In this document: positions 22,883 to 32,057 of the stretch, in pieces
Layout of the letters: the number at the start of each line of letters is the position of its first letter
Numbering within the stretch: the stretch's first letter is position 1
Source of the DNA: Avimonoglobus sp965151315
GTDB taxonomy: Bacteria; Bacillota; Clostridia; UBA1381
Length of the DNA stretch: 64,000 nt
Assembly: GCA_965151315.1 (NCBI GenBank)
Contig: CBCTZG010000004.1
Location: forward strand, 10,128-74,127
Direction of reading: 5' to 3'
Position numbers and translations under genes: made by a program
The notes under the pieces: model-generated
What the model saw: only the letters and a program-made list of their open reading frames with translations
Databases searched by the model: none
Told to the model about the DNA's origin: nothing

Positions 22883-25800
22883 ATGAAAAAGAAATTGACA
22901 TGTATGCTCCTAGCGGCGTCTATGGCGCTGACCTATACGGGCTTTGTCTATGCGGAGGAACCCGTGCCTACAGATGTCACGCAGGGGCAGGAGCAGGTCG
23001 CGCAGGAGGTCAAGATTTCCGCGGCGGATCTGGAGGCAAAGGGCGGTGAAACAATTACGGTGCCGGTCTCTATCGCGGATAATATAGGCTTTACAGATCT
23101 GCAGATCACCATGCAGTATAACGCGGAGAATTTGGAACCGGTGGCGGGCTCTACGGCGAACGGAACGGTGCTCCCGGCCGCGCCGGCTGCCCAGGAGGAT
23201 GCTGGGAATATTACCTTTACAACTGCTGTCGCTCAGCCGGTTACAGGAAACGGGACATTGTTTTCTTACCAGTTTAAGGTTAAGGACAGTATTACTACAT
23301 TTACCCGGACCACCATTGACCTGGTGGTGGGCAAGCTGACCAACAAGCCGGCGGAGGGCGCTGAGACCAGTGTGCAGAATAACGCGAAGGGCAGCAACCT
23401 GGTGATCAACAAGGATGTGTTGACTCAGGTGCAGATCACCATGCCGGATCAGACGCTGCCTTATGATGGTACCGCAAAGAATGTGCTGGTTTCGGTAGAG
23501 CCGGCGGTGGAATATAAAATTACATACGACGGCCAGGAAACAGCCCCGGTCAACGCGGGTGAATATACAGTAGAGGCCGTTGTGACTGAGGAAGGGTATA
23601 CTGGCTCGGCCACAGCGAAGCTGACCATTGAGCCGATCCGGCTTGCCGTTAAGGCAGACAGCCTTTCCAAAGGTGTCGGCAGCCAGGATCCGCCGTTGAC
23701 CTATACGCTGCAGGAAACAGAGCTGACCCCGGAGGAAACCGGGTTATCAGGTGCCTTGGAACGGGAACCGGGCGAAGAAAAGGGTGTTTACGCCATCAAC
23801 CAAGGAACCCTGACCGCGGGTGAAAATTATGCTATTGACTTTACCCCCGGGACCCTGACTATTGAAGATAAGAAGGAACAGGTTATTTCCGTAGAAGATT
23901 TCCCAGCCAAAACCTATGGGGACGACGGATTCCAGATTCAGGTGCAGTATGACCCCGAATCCGGCTTAAACAGCGCTACCTTTGCCTCCTCTAACCCGGA
24001 AGTGGCAACGGTTGATCCGGCGGGAAATGTAGTGATCACCGGCGGGGGAACAACGGATATCATTATCACTGTGGCAGGCAACGACACCTATGCAGACGCC
24101 CAGGTAACCAAAGCGCTGTCTGTACAGAAAAAGGCGTTAGAGGTGGCAGTGGTTACGACGCCAATCACCTACGGTGATGCCAACGCGGATACGATTGTGA
24201 CCTACACAGGCGCGAATGGTATCGGCTTTGTAAACGGTGATACGGCGGCATCTTTCCAGGCACCGCTGGAAATCACTGGTATTGAGGACTATCAGGCCGG
24301 GACCTATTCTGTGACCTTGGGCGGGATTGAGTCCGATGATTATGAGATTACCTACAAAAATGGCACGGTAACCATTACTCAGCGGGATATCACGCTGACC
24401 CAGCTGGGCGTATTTGATAAAACACCGGACGGCACGGCTGCCGCGGAAGTCAACTTCTCCACAGCTGTTTTTGACGGCGTTATTCCTGGGGATGACGTGC
24501 AGCTGAATCCTGCCGGCGTAACGGCGACCTTTGCCCAGATGGAAGTCGGGGAAAATATCAGCGTGGCGATCACAGGCCTGTCGTTAGCCGGCGCTGACGC
24601 GGCGAACTACAACCTGAAAAACCCGGCTTTTGAAACAACGGCGAATATCCGGGAAACCATCACGGCTGCGGATATTGCCGCAGGGATTACCAGTATTCCG
24701 GCGCTGCAGAAAAACGCGGCCCAGATTACAATGCCAGCTGTGCCTTCCGATTTCTCCGTAGCGATCAAGAGTTCTGATCCGGCGGGCGTGATTGCGGCAG
24801 ATGGCACGATCAAGGCGGCTGCGGAAGATACCTTGGTGAATCTTGTATTTACGGTAACCAGCAAAACCGACCCGGCGGATACGGCGGATACCCAGCCGAT
24901 CCCGGTTACAGTCTATCAGTCCGATACCGTTACAATTACTGTAAAATCGCAGAACGAGTCTTATGGTACGGTATCTGGCGGCGGAACCTATTTAGTGAAT
25001 GAAGAGGTCACTGTTTTGGCTACGCCGGAGGATCGGTACCGGTTCTCCCAGTGGGAGGTAAACGGGGAATCTGAATCCCTGGACGCGGAATATACGTTTA
25101 TTGCCCGGGAAGACATGACGCTGACCGCTGTTTTCCGGAGCAAGAGCAGCGGCGGCAGCCTGAACTATAACGTGGCCTCCAAGGTCAAGGCCAATGTAGC
25201 CTCGGGCACAGTCATTACAGGTACAGAGGTTACGCTGTCCACAACCACAACGGGCGCTGCGATTTATTATACTACCAACAATAAAACACCTACCTCCTCC
25301 AGCACAAAATATACAAAGCCGATTGAGATTACGGAGGATACCACCATTAAGGCCATCGCGGTAAAGAGCGGGCAGACCAGCCCCATTGCTTCCTTCTACT
25401 ATACAGTCCGGCCGGCCCGGGCCCAGGAAAAGGATAACGCGGCTTCCATCAAATATATGCGGGCGTATGACGAAGACCGGTTTATGCCGGATAAGGCCGC
25501 GACCCGGTTTGATGTATTAGAAGCTTTGGATATGTTATACGATGTAGAAGAGGGGACCACCGAAAAGGAATTTTCTGACTTGGACGGTGCTGATGCCGAG
25601 TTGGTTAACAAGTTTGCCAGCGTAGGCATTATCAGCGGGTATGAGGACGGTACCTTCGGCGGTGAGCGGAATATTACCCGCGCTGAGTTTGTAACTATTT
25701 TGATGAAACTGTTAGATTACGACGAGGACGCAAACGCTACATCCGGTTTTACGGACATTGACGGGCATTGGGCAGAGGCCATCATCAATTCCTTTGCTAA

Positions 25801-25987
25801 GGCCGGCTATGTGTCCGGCTATCCAGACGGCACTTTCAAGCCGGATGAGAAGGTAACCCGGGCGGAGGTTGTGTCTGTGCTGAACCGGATCATTGGGATT
25901 AAATCTGTGGCGGCTACCCAGCAGTACAGCGACTTGCCGGCAAGCCACTGGGCGTTTGGGCAGATCATGGCTGTTGCGTATTATTGA
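22883..25987 (+). CDS. Large secreted surface protein: cohesin-like, Ig-like repeats, SLH
   Basis: 1034 residues from ATG 22883 (GGAGG ribosome binding site). Order: signal peptide 1-24 (cut near VYAEEP); cohesin-like beta domain about 42-155 (GGETITVPVSIADN, TDLQITMQYNAENL); MBG-like repeat modules about 180-330; an Ig-like region about 335-415 (TFASSNPEVATVDPAG); MBG/YDG-type repeats about 415-600; a repeat with GSYGTVSGGG-like composition and TLTAVF about 695-755; a chitobiase C-terminal-type module about 780-840 (AAIYYTTNNKTPTSS); then SLH motifs from about 850 (GYEDGTFGGERNITRAEF; GYPDGTFKPDEKVTRAE), with a short third copy at the end. SLH domains anchor to secondary cell wall polymers. 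The role, adhesive or scaffold, is inferred. It is monocistronic with its own terminator. Confidence 0.88.
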   Translation: MKKKLTCMLLAASMALTYTGFVYAEEPVPTDVTQGQEQVAQEVKISAADLEAKGGETITVPVSIADNIGFTDLQITMQYNAENLEPVAGSTANGTVLPAAPAAQEDAGNITFTTAVAQPVTGNGTLFSYQFKVKDSITTFTRTTIDLVVGKLTNKPAEGAETSVQNNAKGSNLVINKDVLTQVQITMPDQTLPYDGTAKNVLVSVEPAVEYKITYDGQETAPVNAGEYTVEAVVTEEGYTGSATAKLTIEPIRLAVKADSLSKGVGSQDPPLTYTLQETELTPEETGLSGALEREPGEEKGVYAINQGTLTAGENYAIDFTPGTLTIEDKKEQVISVEDFPAKTYGDDGFQIQVQYDPESGLNSATFASSNPEVATVDPAGNVVITGGGTTDIIITVAGNDTYADAQVTKALSVQKKALEVAVVTTPITYGDANADTIVTYTGANGIGFVNGDTAASFQAPLEITGIEDYQAGTYSVTLGGIESDDYEITYKNGTVTITQRDITLTQLGVFDKTPDGTAAAEVNFSTAVFDGVIPGDDVQLNPAGVTATFAQMEVGENISVAITGLSLAGADAANYNLKNPAFETTANIRETITAADIAAGITSIPALQKNAAQITMPAVPSDFSVAIKSSDPAGVIAADGTIKAAAEDTLVNLVFTVTSKTDPADTADTQPIPVTVYQSDTVTITVKSQNESYGTVSGGGTYLVNEEVTVLATPEDRYRFSQWEVNGESESLDAEYTFIAREDMTLTAVFRSKSSGGSLNYNVASKVKANVASGTVITGTEVTLSTTTTGAAIYYTTNNKTPTSSSTKYTKPIEITEDTTIKAIAVKSGQTSPIASFYYTVRPARAQEKDNAASIKYMRAYDEDRFMPDKAATRFDVLEALDMLYDVEEGTTEKEFSDLDGADAELVNKFASVGIISGYEDGTFGGERNITRAEFVTILMKLLDYDEDANATSGFTDIDGHWAEAIINSFAKAGYVSGYPDGTFKPDEKVTRAEVVSVLNRIIGIKSVAATQQYSDLPASHWAFGQIMAVAYY

Positions 25988-26010
25988 TCTGAACAGGTAA
26001 AATAACCATA

Positions 26011-26038
26011 AAAAAGGCTCTCTTCCGAGAGCCTTTTT
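26011..26038. terminator. Bidirectional terminator between the SLH gene and ymdB
   Basis: A 12-bp stem (26011-26022 with 26027-26038, loop TTCC) with A5 and T5 ends; the ymdB stop codon is at its edge. Confidence 0.9.
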
Positions 26039-26811
26039 CAGCGCTGAAAAATCCGTTCTACAGCTGTAGTTTTCCCTGCTTCCGGGTCTATGTCAAATAC
26101 ACAGCCGCAGAATTGGCCGGCGCCGGTAGCCAGGGTAAATTTCTGCGGCATACCAGTGGTGAAGCGGTGGACGATGGTATTTTTGTCCAGCCCCAATACA
26201 GAATGGACCGGCCCGCACATCCCCAGGTCGGTAATGTATCCGGTGCCGCCGGGAAGGATCGTTTCATCCGCGGTCTGGACATGCGTGTGTGTACCGAATA
26301 CGGCGGTGACCCTGCCGTCTAAATAATAGCCCATGGCGATTTTTTCACTGGTGGCCTCCGCGTGGAAATCCACAAAGATCAGATTGGTTACCTGCCGCAG
26401 CCGCTGGATTTCCCGGTCGGCGGCGGCAAAGGGACAGTCCGCCGGCGGCTGCATGAATGTACGGCCCAGCAGGTTGACGACGCCTACAGTCAAACCGTTT
26501 TCCAGCTTCAGCAGCATACTGCCGGCGCCGGGGACGCCGGGACTGAGATTGGCGGGCCGGATAACATCGTCCTGGTATTGGAACACCTTTACAATATCCG
26601 GGCAGCCCCAAACATGGTTCCCCATCGTGATTCCATGGATCCCGCCTTGTTTCAGTTCTTCGTATACCGGCTTGGAAAGCCCGCGGCCGTGGGCGGCGTT
26701 TTCGCCGTTCGCCAAAATACAGTCATAGGCGGCGCCGTGCCGGTCTAAATAGGCAAGCGCCATATCCCGGCCCACCCGGCCCATAATATCGCCAATACAT
26801 AAAATTTTCAT
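26038..26811 (-). CDS. ymdB: YmdB-type metallophosphoesterase
   Basis: A calcineurin-like phosphoesterase of the YmdB family, 257 residues from ATG 26811 (AGAAAGGG ribosome binding site). Metal-binding motifs are ILCIGDIMGRVGR, ANGENAAHGRG, MGNHVWG, FVDFHAEATSEK and GTHTHVQTADE. In B. subtilis YmdB hydrolyses 2',3'-cyclic nucleotides and affects biofilm and motility gene choice; the same gene pairing, rny upstream of ymdB, is seen here. A terminator hairpin lies between them, so readthrough or a separate promoter must serve ymdB. Confidence 0.92.
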   Translation of the reverse strand: MKILCIGDIMGRVGRDMALAYLDRHGAAYDCILANGENAAHGRGLSKPVYEELKQGGIHGITMGNHVWGCPDIVKVFQYQDDVIRPANLSPGVPGAGSMLLKLENGLTVGVVNLLGRTFMQPPADCPFAAADREIQRLRQVTNLIFVDFHAEATSEKIAMGYYLDGRVTAVFGTHTHVQTADETILPGGTGYITDLGMCGPVHSVLGLDKNTIVHRFTTGMPQKFTLATGAGQFCGCVFDIDPEAGKTTAVERIFQR

Positions 26812-26870
26812 GCTCAAACCCTTTCTAAGAGGCAAAGCCCCTGTCCGCCGCAGCGGAAAATCAATCTATG

Positions 26871-26902
26871 AAAAACAGCGGATCGAAAAATCCGCTGTTT
26901 TT
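26871..26902 (-). terminator. Terminator of rny
   Basis: A 13-bp stem (26902-26890 with 26883-26871) lies three bases after the rny stop. The T tract is within the stem end. Confidence 0.8.
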
Positions 26903-26905
26903 GTA

Positions 26906-28477
26906 TTATTTTGCAAAATCAATCGCCCGGGTTTCCCGGATCAAGCTAACCTTAATCTGGCCCGGATATTCCAACTCGCTTTCAATGCGCTTTACAATAT
27001 CCTTCGCAATAATTACCATGCCCGCGTCATCCACCATATCCGGTTTAATCATAATCCGGATCTCGCGGCCGGCTTGGATAGCGTAGGATTTTTCAACGCC
27101 TTCAAAATCATTGGCGATCTCCTCCAGCTTTTGCAGCCGCTTAATATAGGTTTCCAGGTTTTCCCTGCGGGCGCCCGGCCTTGCGGCGGAAATGGCGTCG
27201 GCAGCCTGTACAAGCTGGGCGACAATGGTTTCCGCGTCAATATCCCCGTGGTGGGCCATAATGGCGTGGATTACGTCCTTGCTCTCCCGGTATTTTTTCG
27301 CGATATCCGCGCCGATGGTAATATGGGAGCCTTCAACCTCATGGTCTACCGCTTTTCCAATATCGTGCAGAAGTCCAGCCCGGCGGGCTAACGCTACGTC
27401 AACGCCAAGCTCCCCAGCCATAACGCCGGCCAAATGCGATACCTCAATAGAATGCTTCAAAACGTTCTGGCCGTAGCTGGTCCGGAATTTTAGCTTACCC
27501 AAAAGCTTGATCAGTTCCGGATGCAGGCCGTGTACGTTGGTTTCAAAGGTGGCGGCCTCGCCCTCCTGCTTAATGGTCGCCTCTACCTCCCGCTGGGCCT
27601 TAGCCACCGTTTCCTCAATGCGCGCCGGGTGGATCCGGCCGTCTACAATGAGTTTTTCCAAGGCAATCCTGGCCACCTCCCGGCGGATGGGGTCAAAACT
27701 GGAGAGGATTACAGCCTCCGGCGTATCGTCGATAATAAAATCGACTCCAGTCAGGGTCTCCAGGGTACGGATATTTCTTCCCTCACGGCCGATAATCCGG
27801 CCTTTCATTTCGTCAGACGGCAGGGATACAACAGAAACAGTAGTTTCCGCCACGTGATCCGCCGCTACCTTTTGAATGGACATTGCGACAATGTTTTTCG
27901 CGTTTTTTTCGGCATTTTCTTTTGCCTGCTGCTCAATTTCTTTAACCATAATTGCGGCCTCGTGCCGGGTCTGACTTTCAATATCCCGAAGCAGGGTTTG
28001 CTTCGCCTCGTCCCGGGTCATTCCGGATATTTTTTCCAGCCCCTCAATCTGCTGCTGCTTCACCGCGGCAATCTCGGCCTCTTTTTCTTCCAGATTTTTC
28101 AGCTTCTGGCTTAAGGTTTGATCCTTTTTCTCCAGCGCTTCTGTCTTTTTGTCTAAGTTTTCCTCTTTTTGATTGATTCTGCGTTCCTGCCCGGACAGCT
28201 CCCGGCGGCGTTCTTTAATCTCCGCCTCTGCCGCGGCCCGCAGCTTTTGGTTTTCTTCCTTTGCTTCCAGCATCAGCTCGCGTTTTTTGGACTTGGCGTT
28301 TTTTTCTGCCTGAGCCAAAATGTCCTTTGCCTTTTCTTCCGCAGAACCGATTTCCGCTTCCGCGATCTTCTTTCTATATGCAATACCGCCCTGGAAAGAA
28401 GCGATATTCAGCAACGCAAACACTACCACTGCGATGATAAGTATGATGTCTAAAGGTCCGATTTCAATCACCCCCAT
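26906..28477 (-). CDS. rny: Ribonuclease Y
   Basis: RNase Y is the membrane-anchored endoribonuclease that starts much mRNA decay in Firmicutes. The protein has 523 residues: one N-terminal helix (DIILIIAVVVFALLNIAS), a long coiled coil about 35-205 very rich in E, K and A, a KH domain with MKGRIIGREGRNIRTLE near 225, and an HD domain with LLHDIGKAVDHE near 369 and IMAHHGDI. ATG 28477 lacks a good ribosome binding site; GTG 28471 follows GGGG too closely to be clearly better. A consensus promoter lies 115 bases upstream. Confidence 0.95.
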   Translation of the reverse strand: MGVIEIGPLDIILIIAVVVFALLNIASFQGGIAYRKKIAEAEIGSAEEKAKDILAQAEKNAKSKKRELMLEAKEENQKLRAAAEAEIKERRRELSGQERRINQKEENLDKKTEALEKKDQTLSQKLKNLEEKEAEIAAVKQQQIEGLEKISGMTRDEAKQTLLRDIESQTRHEAAIMVKEIEQQAKENAEKNAKNIVAMSIQKVAADHVAETTVSVVSLPSDEMKGRIIGREGRNIRTLETLTGVDFIIDDTPEAVILSSFDPIRREVARIALEKLIVDGRIHPARIEETVAKAQREVEATIKQEGEAATFETNVHGLHPELIKLLGKLKFRTSYGQNVLKHSIEVSHLAGVMAGELGVDVALARRAGLLHDIGKAVDHEVEGSHITIGADIAKKYRESKDVIHAIMAHHGDIDAETIVAQLVQAADAISAARPGARRENLETYIKRLQKLEEIANDFEGVEKSYAIQAGREIRIMIKPDMVDDAGMVIIAKDIVKRIESELEYPGQIKVSLIRETRAIDFAK

Positions 28478-28600
28478 AAAATTTTAATAAAAAACGACAA
28501 ATCGGGGGATGCTGAATATGAAATTATATATTTATAACATATCAATCCCGATATAAAGCATACCCAGATCAATAGTTTAAAGAATTAAGCATATAACAAT

Positions 28601-28629
28601 ATTTTAACCTATTTTGGCCATTGTGTCAA
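28601..28629 (-). promoter_or_regulatory. sigma-A promoter of rny
   Basis: Minus strand: TTGACA (28629-28624), 17-base spacer, TAAAAT (28606-28601). Confidence 0.85.
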
Positions 28630-28753
28630 GAAAATTTTTAGAATTGCTGCAATTTTGTGTGAAAATTCTGGAAAAATCTCGATTTTTATAGAATGAATGT
28701 TAAATATATTTAAAATGCATAAAAAATGTCGATAAATTTATATGATGATAGTA

Positions 28754-28782
28754 TTTACTGAACAAAAAAACTGTGATATAAT
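28754..28782 (+). promoter_or_regulatory. Promoter of the glycogen cluster
   Basis: TTTACT (28754-28759), 17-base spacer, TATAAT (28777-28782), 40 bases before glgB. Confidence 0.75.
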
Positions 28783-28822
28783 GGGAATACGAAATGGAAC
28801 CAAGGATGAAGGAGGCAGCTTC

Positions 28823-30742
28823 ATGCAGGCGGAAAACAAGAACGAGTGGGCCGGGATCAGTGAATTTCAGCTGTATTTATTTAATGAGGGGACAAATTAT
28901 CAGGCATATCATGTATTTGGCCCGCATAAAATAGAAGAAGGGTGGCGGTTTGCTGTTTGGGCGCCCCATGCGGCCCAGGTGGCCCTTGCGGGAGATTTTA
29001 ATGGTTGGAGCACAAAAAAGGATCTTCTATCCAAAATCGGGACGACTGGCGTTTGGTATGGCGTATTTCCGGATGTTCCGGAGGGCAGCGCCTATAAATA
29101 CGCTGTCACGGCTCAGGACGGCCGAACGGTTTTGAAGGCGGATCCTTTTGCTTTTTATGCGGAACTCCGGCCGAACACGGCGTCTATTGTTCAGGATATA
29201 TCCGGCTACCGGTGGCAGGATAAAAAATGGATGATGCACCGGGAAAAAACAGCGCCGTATGACAAGCCGATGAACATTTACGAGGTCCATGCCGGCAGCT
29301 GGCGCGTCCATGCTGACGGTAGCTTTTATACTTACCGGGAGCTGGCAGAAAGTCTGGTACCATATGTGCAGGAGATGGGTTATACCCACATTGAACTGAT
29401 GCCTCTGACGGAGTATCCTTTTGACGGCTCCTGGGGATATCAGGTGACGGGTTTTTTCTCTCCCACAGCCCGATATGGGGAGCCGGCGGAGCTTATGTAT
29501 TTTGTGGACAAGTGTCACCAGGCCGGGATTGGCGTCATCATGGACTGGGTGCCAGCCCATTTTCCCAAGGATGCCCACGGCCTGTACCGGTTTGACGGCG
29601 CCCCCCTTTACGAGTATGCGGATTCCCGGATGGGCGAGCATAAGGACTGGGGAACCATGGTGTTTGATTACGCGAAGGCGGAGGTGGTGTCGTTTCTGAT
29701 GTCTTCCGCGTATTTCTGGGCGGAACAGTACCATGTGGACGGCCTGCGGGTGGATGCCGTATCCTCCATGCTTTACCGGGATTACAGCCGGAAAAGCGGG
29801 GAATGGCTCCCCAATATTTACGGCGGCAACCAGAACCTGGAAGCCATTGATTTTCTCCGCCGGCTGAATACGGTAATGTTCGCTAATTTCCCCAACATCC
29901 TGATGATTGCGGAGGAATCCACCTCCTGGGGACTGGTGACCGGCCGGGTAGAGGATGGCGGGCTGGGCTTCAACTATAAATGGAATATGGGCTGGATGAA
30001 CGATACCCTCCGGTATATGGCCATGGACCCCTATTTCCGGAAGCCGAACCATAATTTGCTGACATTTTTGATGTTTTACGCCTATTCGGAGAATTTTATC
30101 CTGCCCTTGTCCCACGACGAGGTAGTCCACGGGAAACGGTCCCTGCTGGACAAAATGTTTGGCAGCTATACGGAGAAATTCAGTACCTACCGGGCTTTGC
30201 TTGCCTACTATATTTCCCTGCCCGGAAAGAAGCTTTTGTTTATGGGCGGGGAGATCGGCCAGTTTACGGAATGGAAATTTGACGGACAGGTAGAATGGGA
30301 GCTGTTGACCTATGATGCCCATCAGACGCTGCATCAGTTTGTCCGGGAGCTGAATCATTTTTATCTGGAAAACAGGCCCTTTTGGGAAATTGACCAAAGC
30401 TGGGAGGGCTACCGGTGGATCAATGACAAGGATAGCGATAACTCTGTACTGTCCTATCTCCGGCAGGGAAAACGGAAAAGCGACTATATTATCGTCTGCG
30501 GGAATTTTACGCCGGTAAAACGGGAAAAATACCGTTTAGGGGTGCCTTCCGCCGGGGAATACACGGTGGTTTTCCATACGGAATGGAAAAAGTACGGCGG
30601 TCAGTGCCGGCAGACGGCCCGGGCCTACCGGGCTGAGAAAAAGAGTGTTTTGGAAATGCCCTATTCTATAGAGCTGGACCTGCCGGGATTATCGGTAGTG
30701 TACCTTCGGAGGAAGAAAAACGAGCGGAAGAAAAAAGCATAA
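28823..30742 (+). CDS. glgB: 1,4-alpha-glucan branching enzyme
   Basis: GlgB introduces alpha-1,6 branches into glycogen. The protein has 639 residues from ATG 28823 (AAGGAGG). A CBM48-type N-terminal domain (FAVWAPHAAQVALAGDFNGW) precedes the GH13 barrel: MDWVPAHFPKDAHGL, nucleophile aspartate in GLRVDAVSSM near 311, acid glutamate in MIAEEST near 364, and LPLSHDEVVHGK. The C-terminus is basic (RRKKNERKKKA). It is the first gene of the glg cluster, 90 bases before glgC. Confidence 0.95.
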   Translation: MQAENKNEWAGISEFQLYLFNEGTNYQAYHVFGPHKIEEGWRFAVWAPHAAQVALAGDFNGWSTKKDLLSKIGTTGVWYGVFPDVPEGSAYKYAVTAQDGRTVLKADPFAFYAELRPNTASIVQDISGYRWQDKKWMMHREKTAPYDKPMNIYEVHAGSWRVHADGSFYTYRELAESLVPYVQEMGYTHIELMPLTEYPFDGSWGYQVTGFFSPTARYGEPAELMYFVDKCHQAGIGVIMDWVPAHFPKDAHGLYRFDGAPLYEYADSRMGEHKDWGTMVFDYAKAEVVSFLMSSAYFWAEQYHVDGLRVDAVSSMLYRDYSRKSGEWLPNIYGGNQNLEAIDFLRRLNTVMFANFPNILMIAEESTSWGLVTGRVEDGGLGFNYKWNMGWMNDTLRYMAMDPYFRKPNHNLLTFLMFYAYSENFILPLSHDEVVHGKRSLLDKMFGSYTEKFSTYRALLAYYISLPGKKLLFMGGEIGQFTEWKFDGQVEWELLTYDAHQTLHQFVRELNHFYLENRPFWEIDQSWEGYRWINDKDSDNSVLSYLRQGKRKSDYIIVCGNFTPVKREKYRLGVPSAGEYTVVFHTEWKKYGGQCRQTARAYRAEKKSVLEMPYSIELDLPGLSVVYLRRKKNERKKKA

Positions 30743-30832
30743 CGGGCTTTGCCAGCGGCGCGCCGGGGAGCCCTGCGGACCGGTGCGCAGCAGGGATTGG
30801 GAAAACGCGGGAGAAAGGTATTCAACGTAGTT

Positions 30833-32038
30833 ATGATTGCGAAAGATTGTGTAGCCATGATCCTGGCCGGGGGCCAGGGCAGCCGTCTGGGCGCGCTGAC
30901 AAAAAAGGTGGCGAAGCCGGCTGTAGCCTTTGGGGGGAAGTATCGGATTATTGATTTCCCGTTGTCCAATTGTGTTCATTCCGGGATTGATACCGTTGGG
31001 GTGCTGACCCAGTATCAGCCGCTGGAGCTGAATACATACATCGGCAACGGAAACCCGTGGGACTTAGACCGGAACCACGGCGGCGCCTATGTATTGCCCC
31101 CATATCAAAGCGCGGAGGCGGGCCGCTGGTATAAAGGCACGGCGGATGCCATTTATCAGAATTTTGCCTTTTTAGAAAATTTTTCCCCGGAAAACGTATT
31201 GATTTTATCCGGCGACCATATTTATAAAATGCATTACGGGGACATGCTGAAGGTCCATGCCAGCTCCGGGGCCGCAGTGACCATCGCGGTAATGCCCGTC
31301 CCCTGGGACGAGGCCAGCCGATTTGGGATCATGAACGTAGATGCGGACGGCAGGATTACGGAATTTGAGGAAAAGCCCCAAAAGCCCAAAAGCAACCTGG
31401 CTTCTATGGGGATTTATATATTTAATTATGAAAAACTGAAGCAGTATCTGACAGAAGACGAAAAGGACCCGGAATCCTCCAACGACTTTGGGAAAAATAT
31501 TATCCCCAAGATGCTGGAAAACGGAGAAAAGCTGGTGAGCTGGCGGTTTGAGGGATATTGGAAGGATGTGGGGACGATTTATAGCCTTTGGGAGGCCAAT
31601 ATGGATCTGATCGATACGCCGCCCAAATTCGATATCGGCGACCGGAAATGGAGCATTTATTCTCGGAACCAGGCCTTGGAGCCCCAATATATCGGCGTAA
31701 ACGCAAAGCTGGCCAACAGCTGTGTAACAGAGGGCTGCATCATCGACGGCACGGTCAGCCATTCTGTGATTTTTGAAGACGTAACCATTGGCCGGGGTGC
31801 GGTCATTGAAGATTCCGTGATTATGCAGGGGGCCCGGATTGGAGAAAACGCCTGCATAAAACGTGCTATCATCGGGAGCGGTGTCATCGTAGGTGAGGGC
31901 TGCCGGATCGGCCTGGACGAAGCGGAGGAAAATCCTTACGCCTCCCCCATGTGTACCCACGGTATCGTTTTAGTGGCGAGCGGCGCTGCATTGCCGGCGG
32001 ACAGTATCATTGCCCGGGGCTCAATGGTTGAAGGATGA
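30833..32038 (+). CDS. glgC: Glucose-1-phosphate adenylyltransferase
   Basis: GlgC makes ADP-glucose from glucose-1-phosphate and ATP, the committed step of glycogen synthesis. The protein has 401 residues from ATG 30833. Motifs: MILAGGQGSRLGALTKKVAKP, FGGKYRIIDFPLSNCVHSGI, ILSGDHIYKMHYG, EFEEKPQKPKSN, and a C-terminal left-handed beta-helix (VIEDSVIMQGARIGENACI). The ribosome binding site GAGAAAGG is 14 bases upstream, rather distant; the upstream in-frame extension has no better start. A GC-rich inverted repeat (CCCTGC/GCAGGG) lies in the gap to glgB. Confidence 0.95.
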   Translation: MIAKDCVAMILAGGQGSRLGALTKKVAKPAVAFGGKYRIIDFPLSNCVHSGIDTVGVLTQYQPLELNTYIGNGNPWDLDRNHGGAYVLPPYQSAEAGRWYKGTADAIYQNFAFLENFSPENVLILSGDHIYKMHYGDMLKVHASSGAAVTIAVMPVPWDEASRFGIMNVDADGRITEFEEKPQKPKSNLASMGIYIFNYEKLKQYLTEDEKDPESSNDFGKNIIPKMLENGEKLVSWRFEGYWKDVGTIYSLWEANMDLIDTPPKFDIGDRKWSIYSRNQALEPQYIGVNAKLANSCVTEGCIIDGTVSHSVIFEDVTIGRGAVIEDSVIMQGARIGENACIKRAIIGSGVIVGEGCRIGLDEAEENPYASPMCTHGIVLVASGAALPADSIIARGSMVEG

Positions 32039-32057
32039 TAAAAGGAGATCGATAAAC

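Larger units (their letters stand above)
28478..28822. other. Intergenic region between rny and glgB
   Basis: AT-rich divergent region. It holds the rny promoter (28601-28629), a long rny leader in which ATCGGG (28502-28507) can pair with CCCGAT about 45 bases away, and the glgB promoter (28754-28782). I see no gene. Confidence 0.6.

Noticed and set aside
29027..30397. Long minus-strand open frame (456 codons) across glgB
   Set aside because: It is antisense to the well-supported branching enzyme, has no ribosome binding site and low-complexity composition; it arises from codon bias of GC-rich genes.
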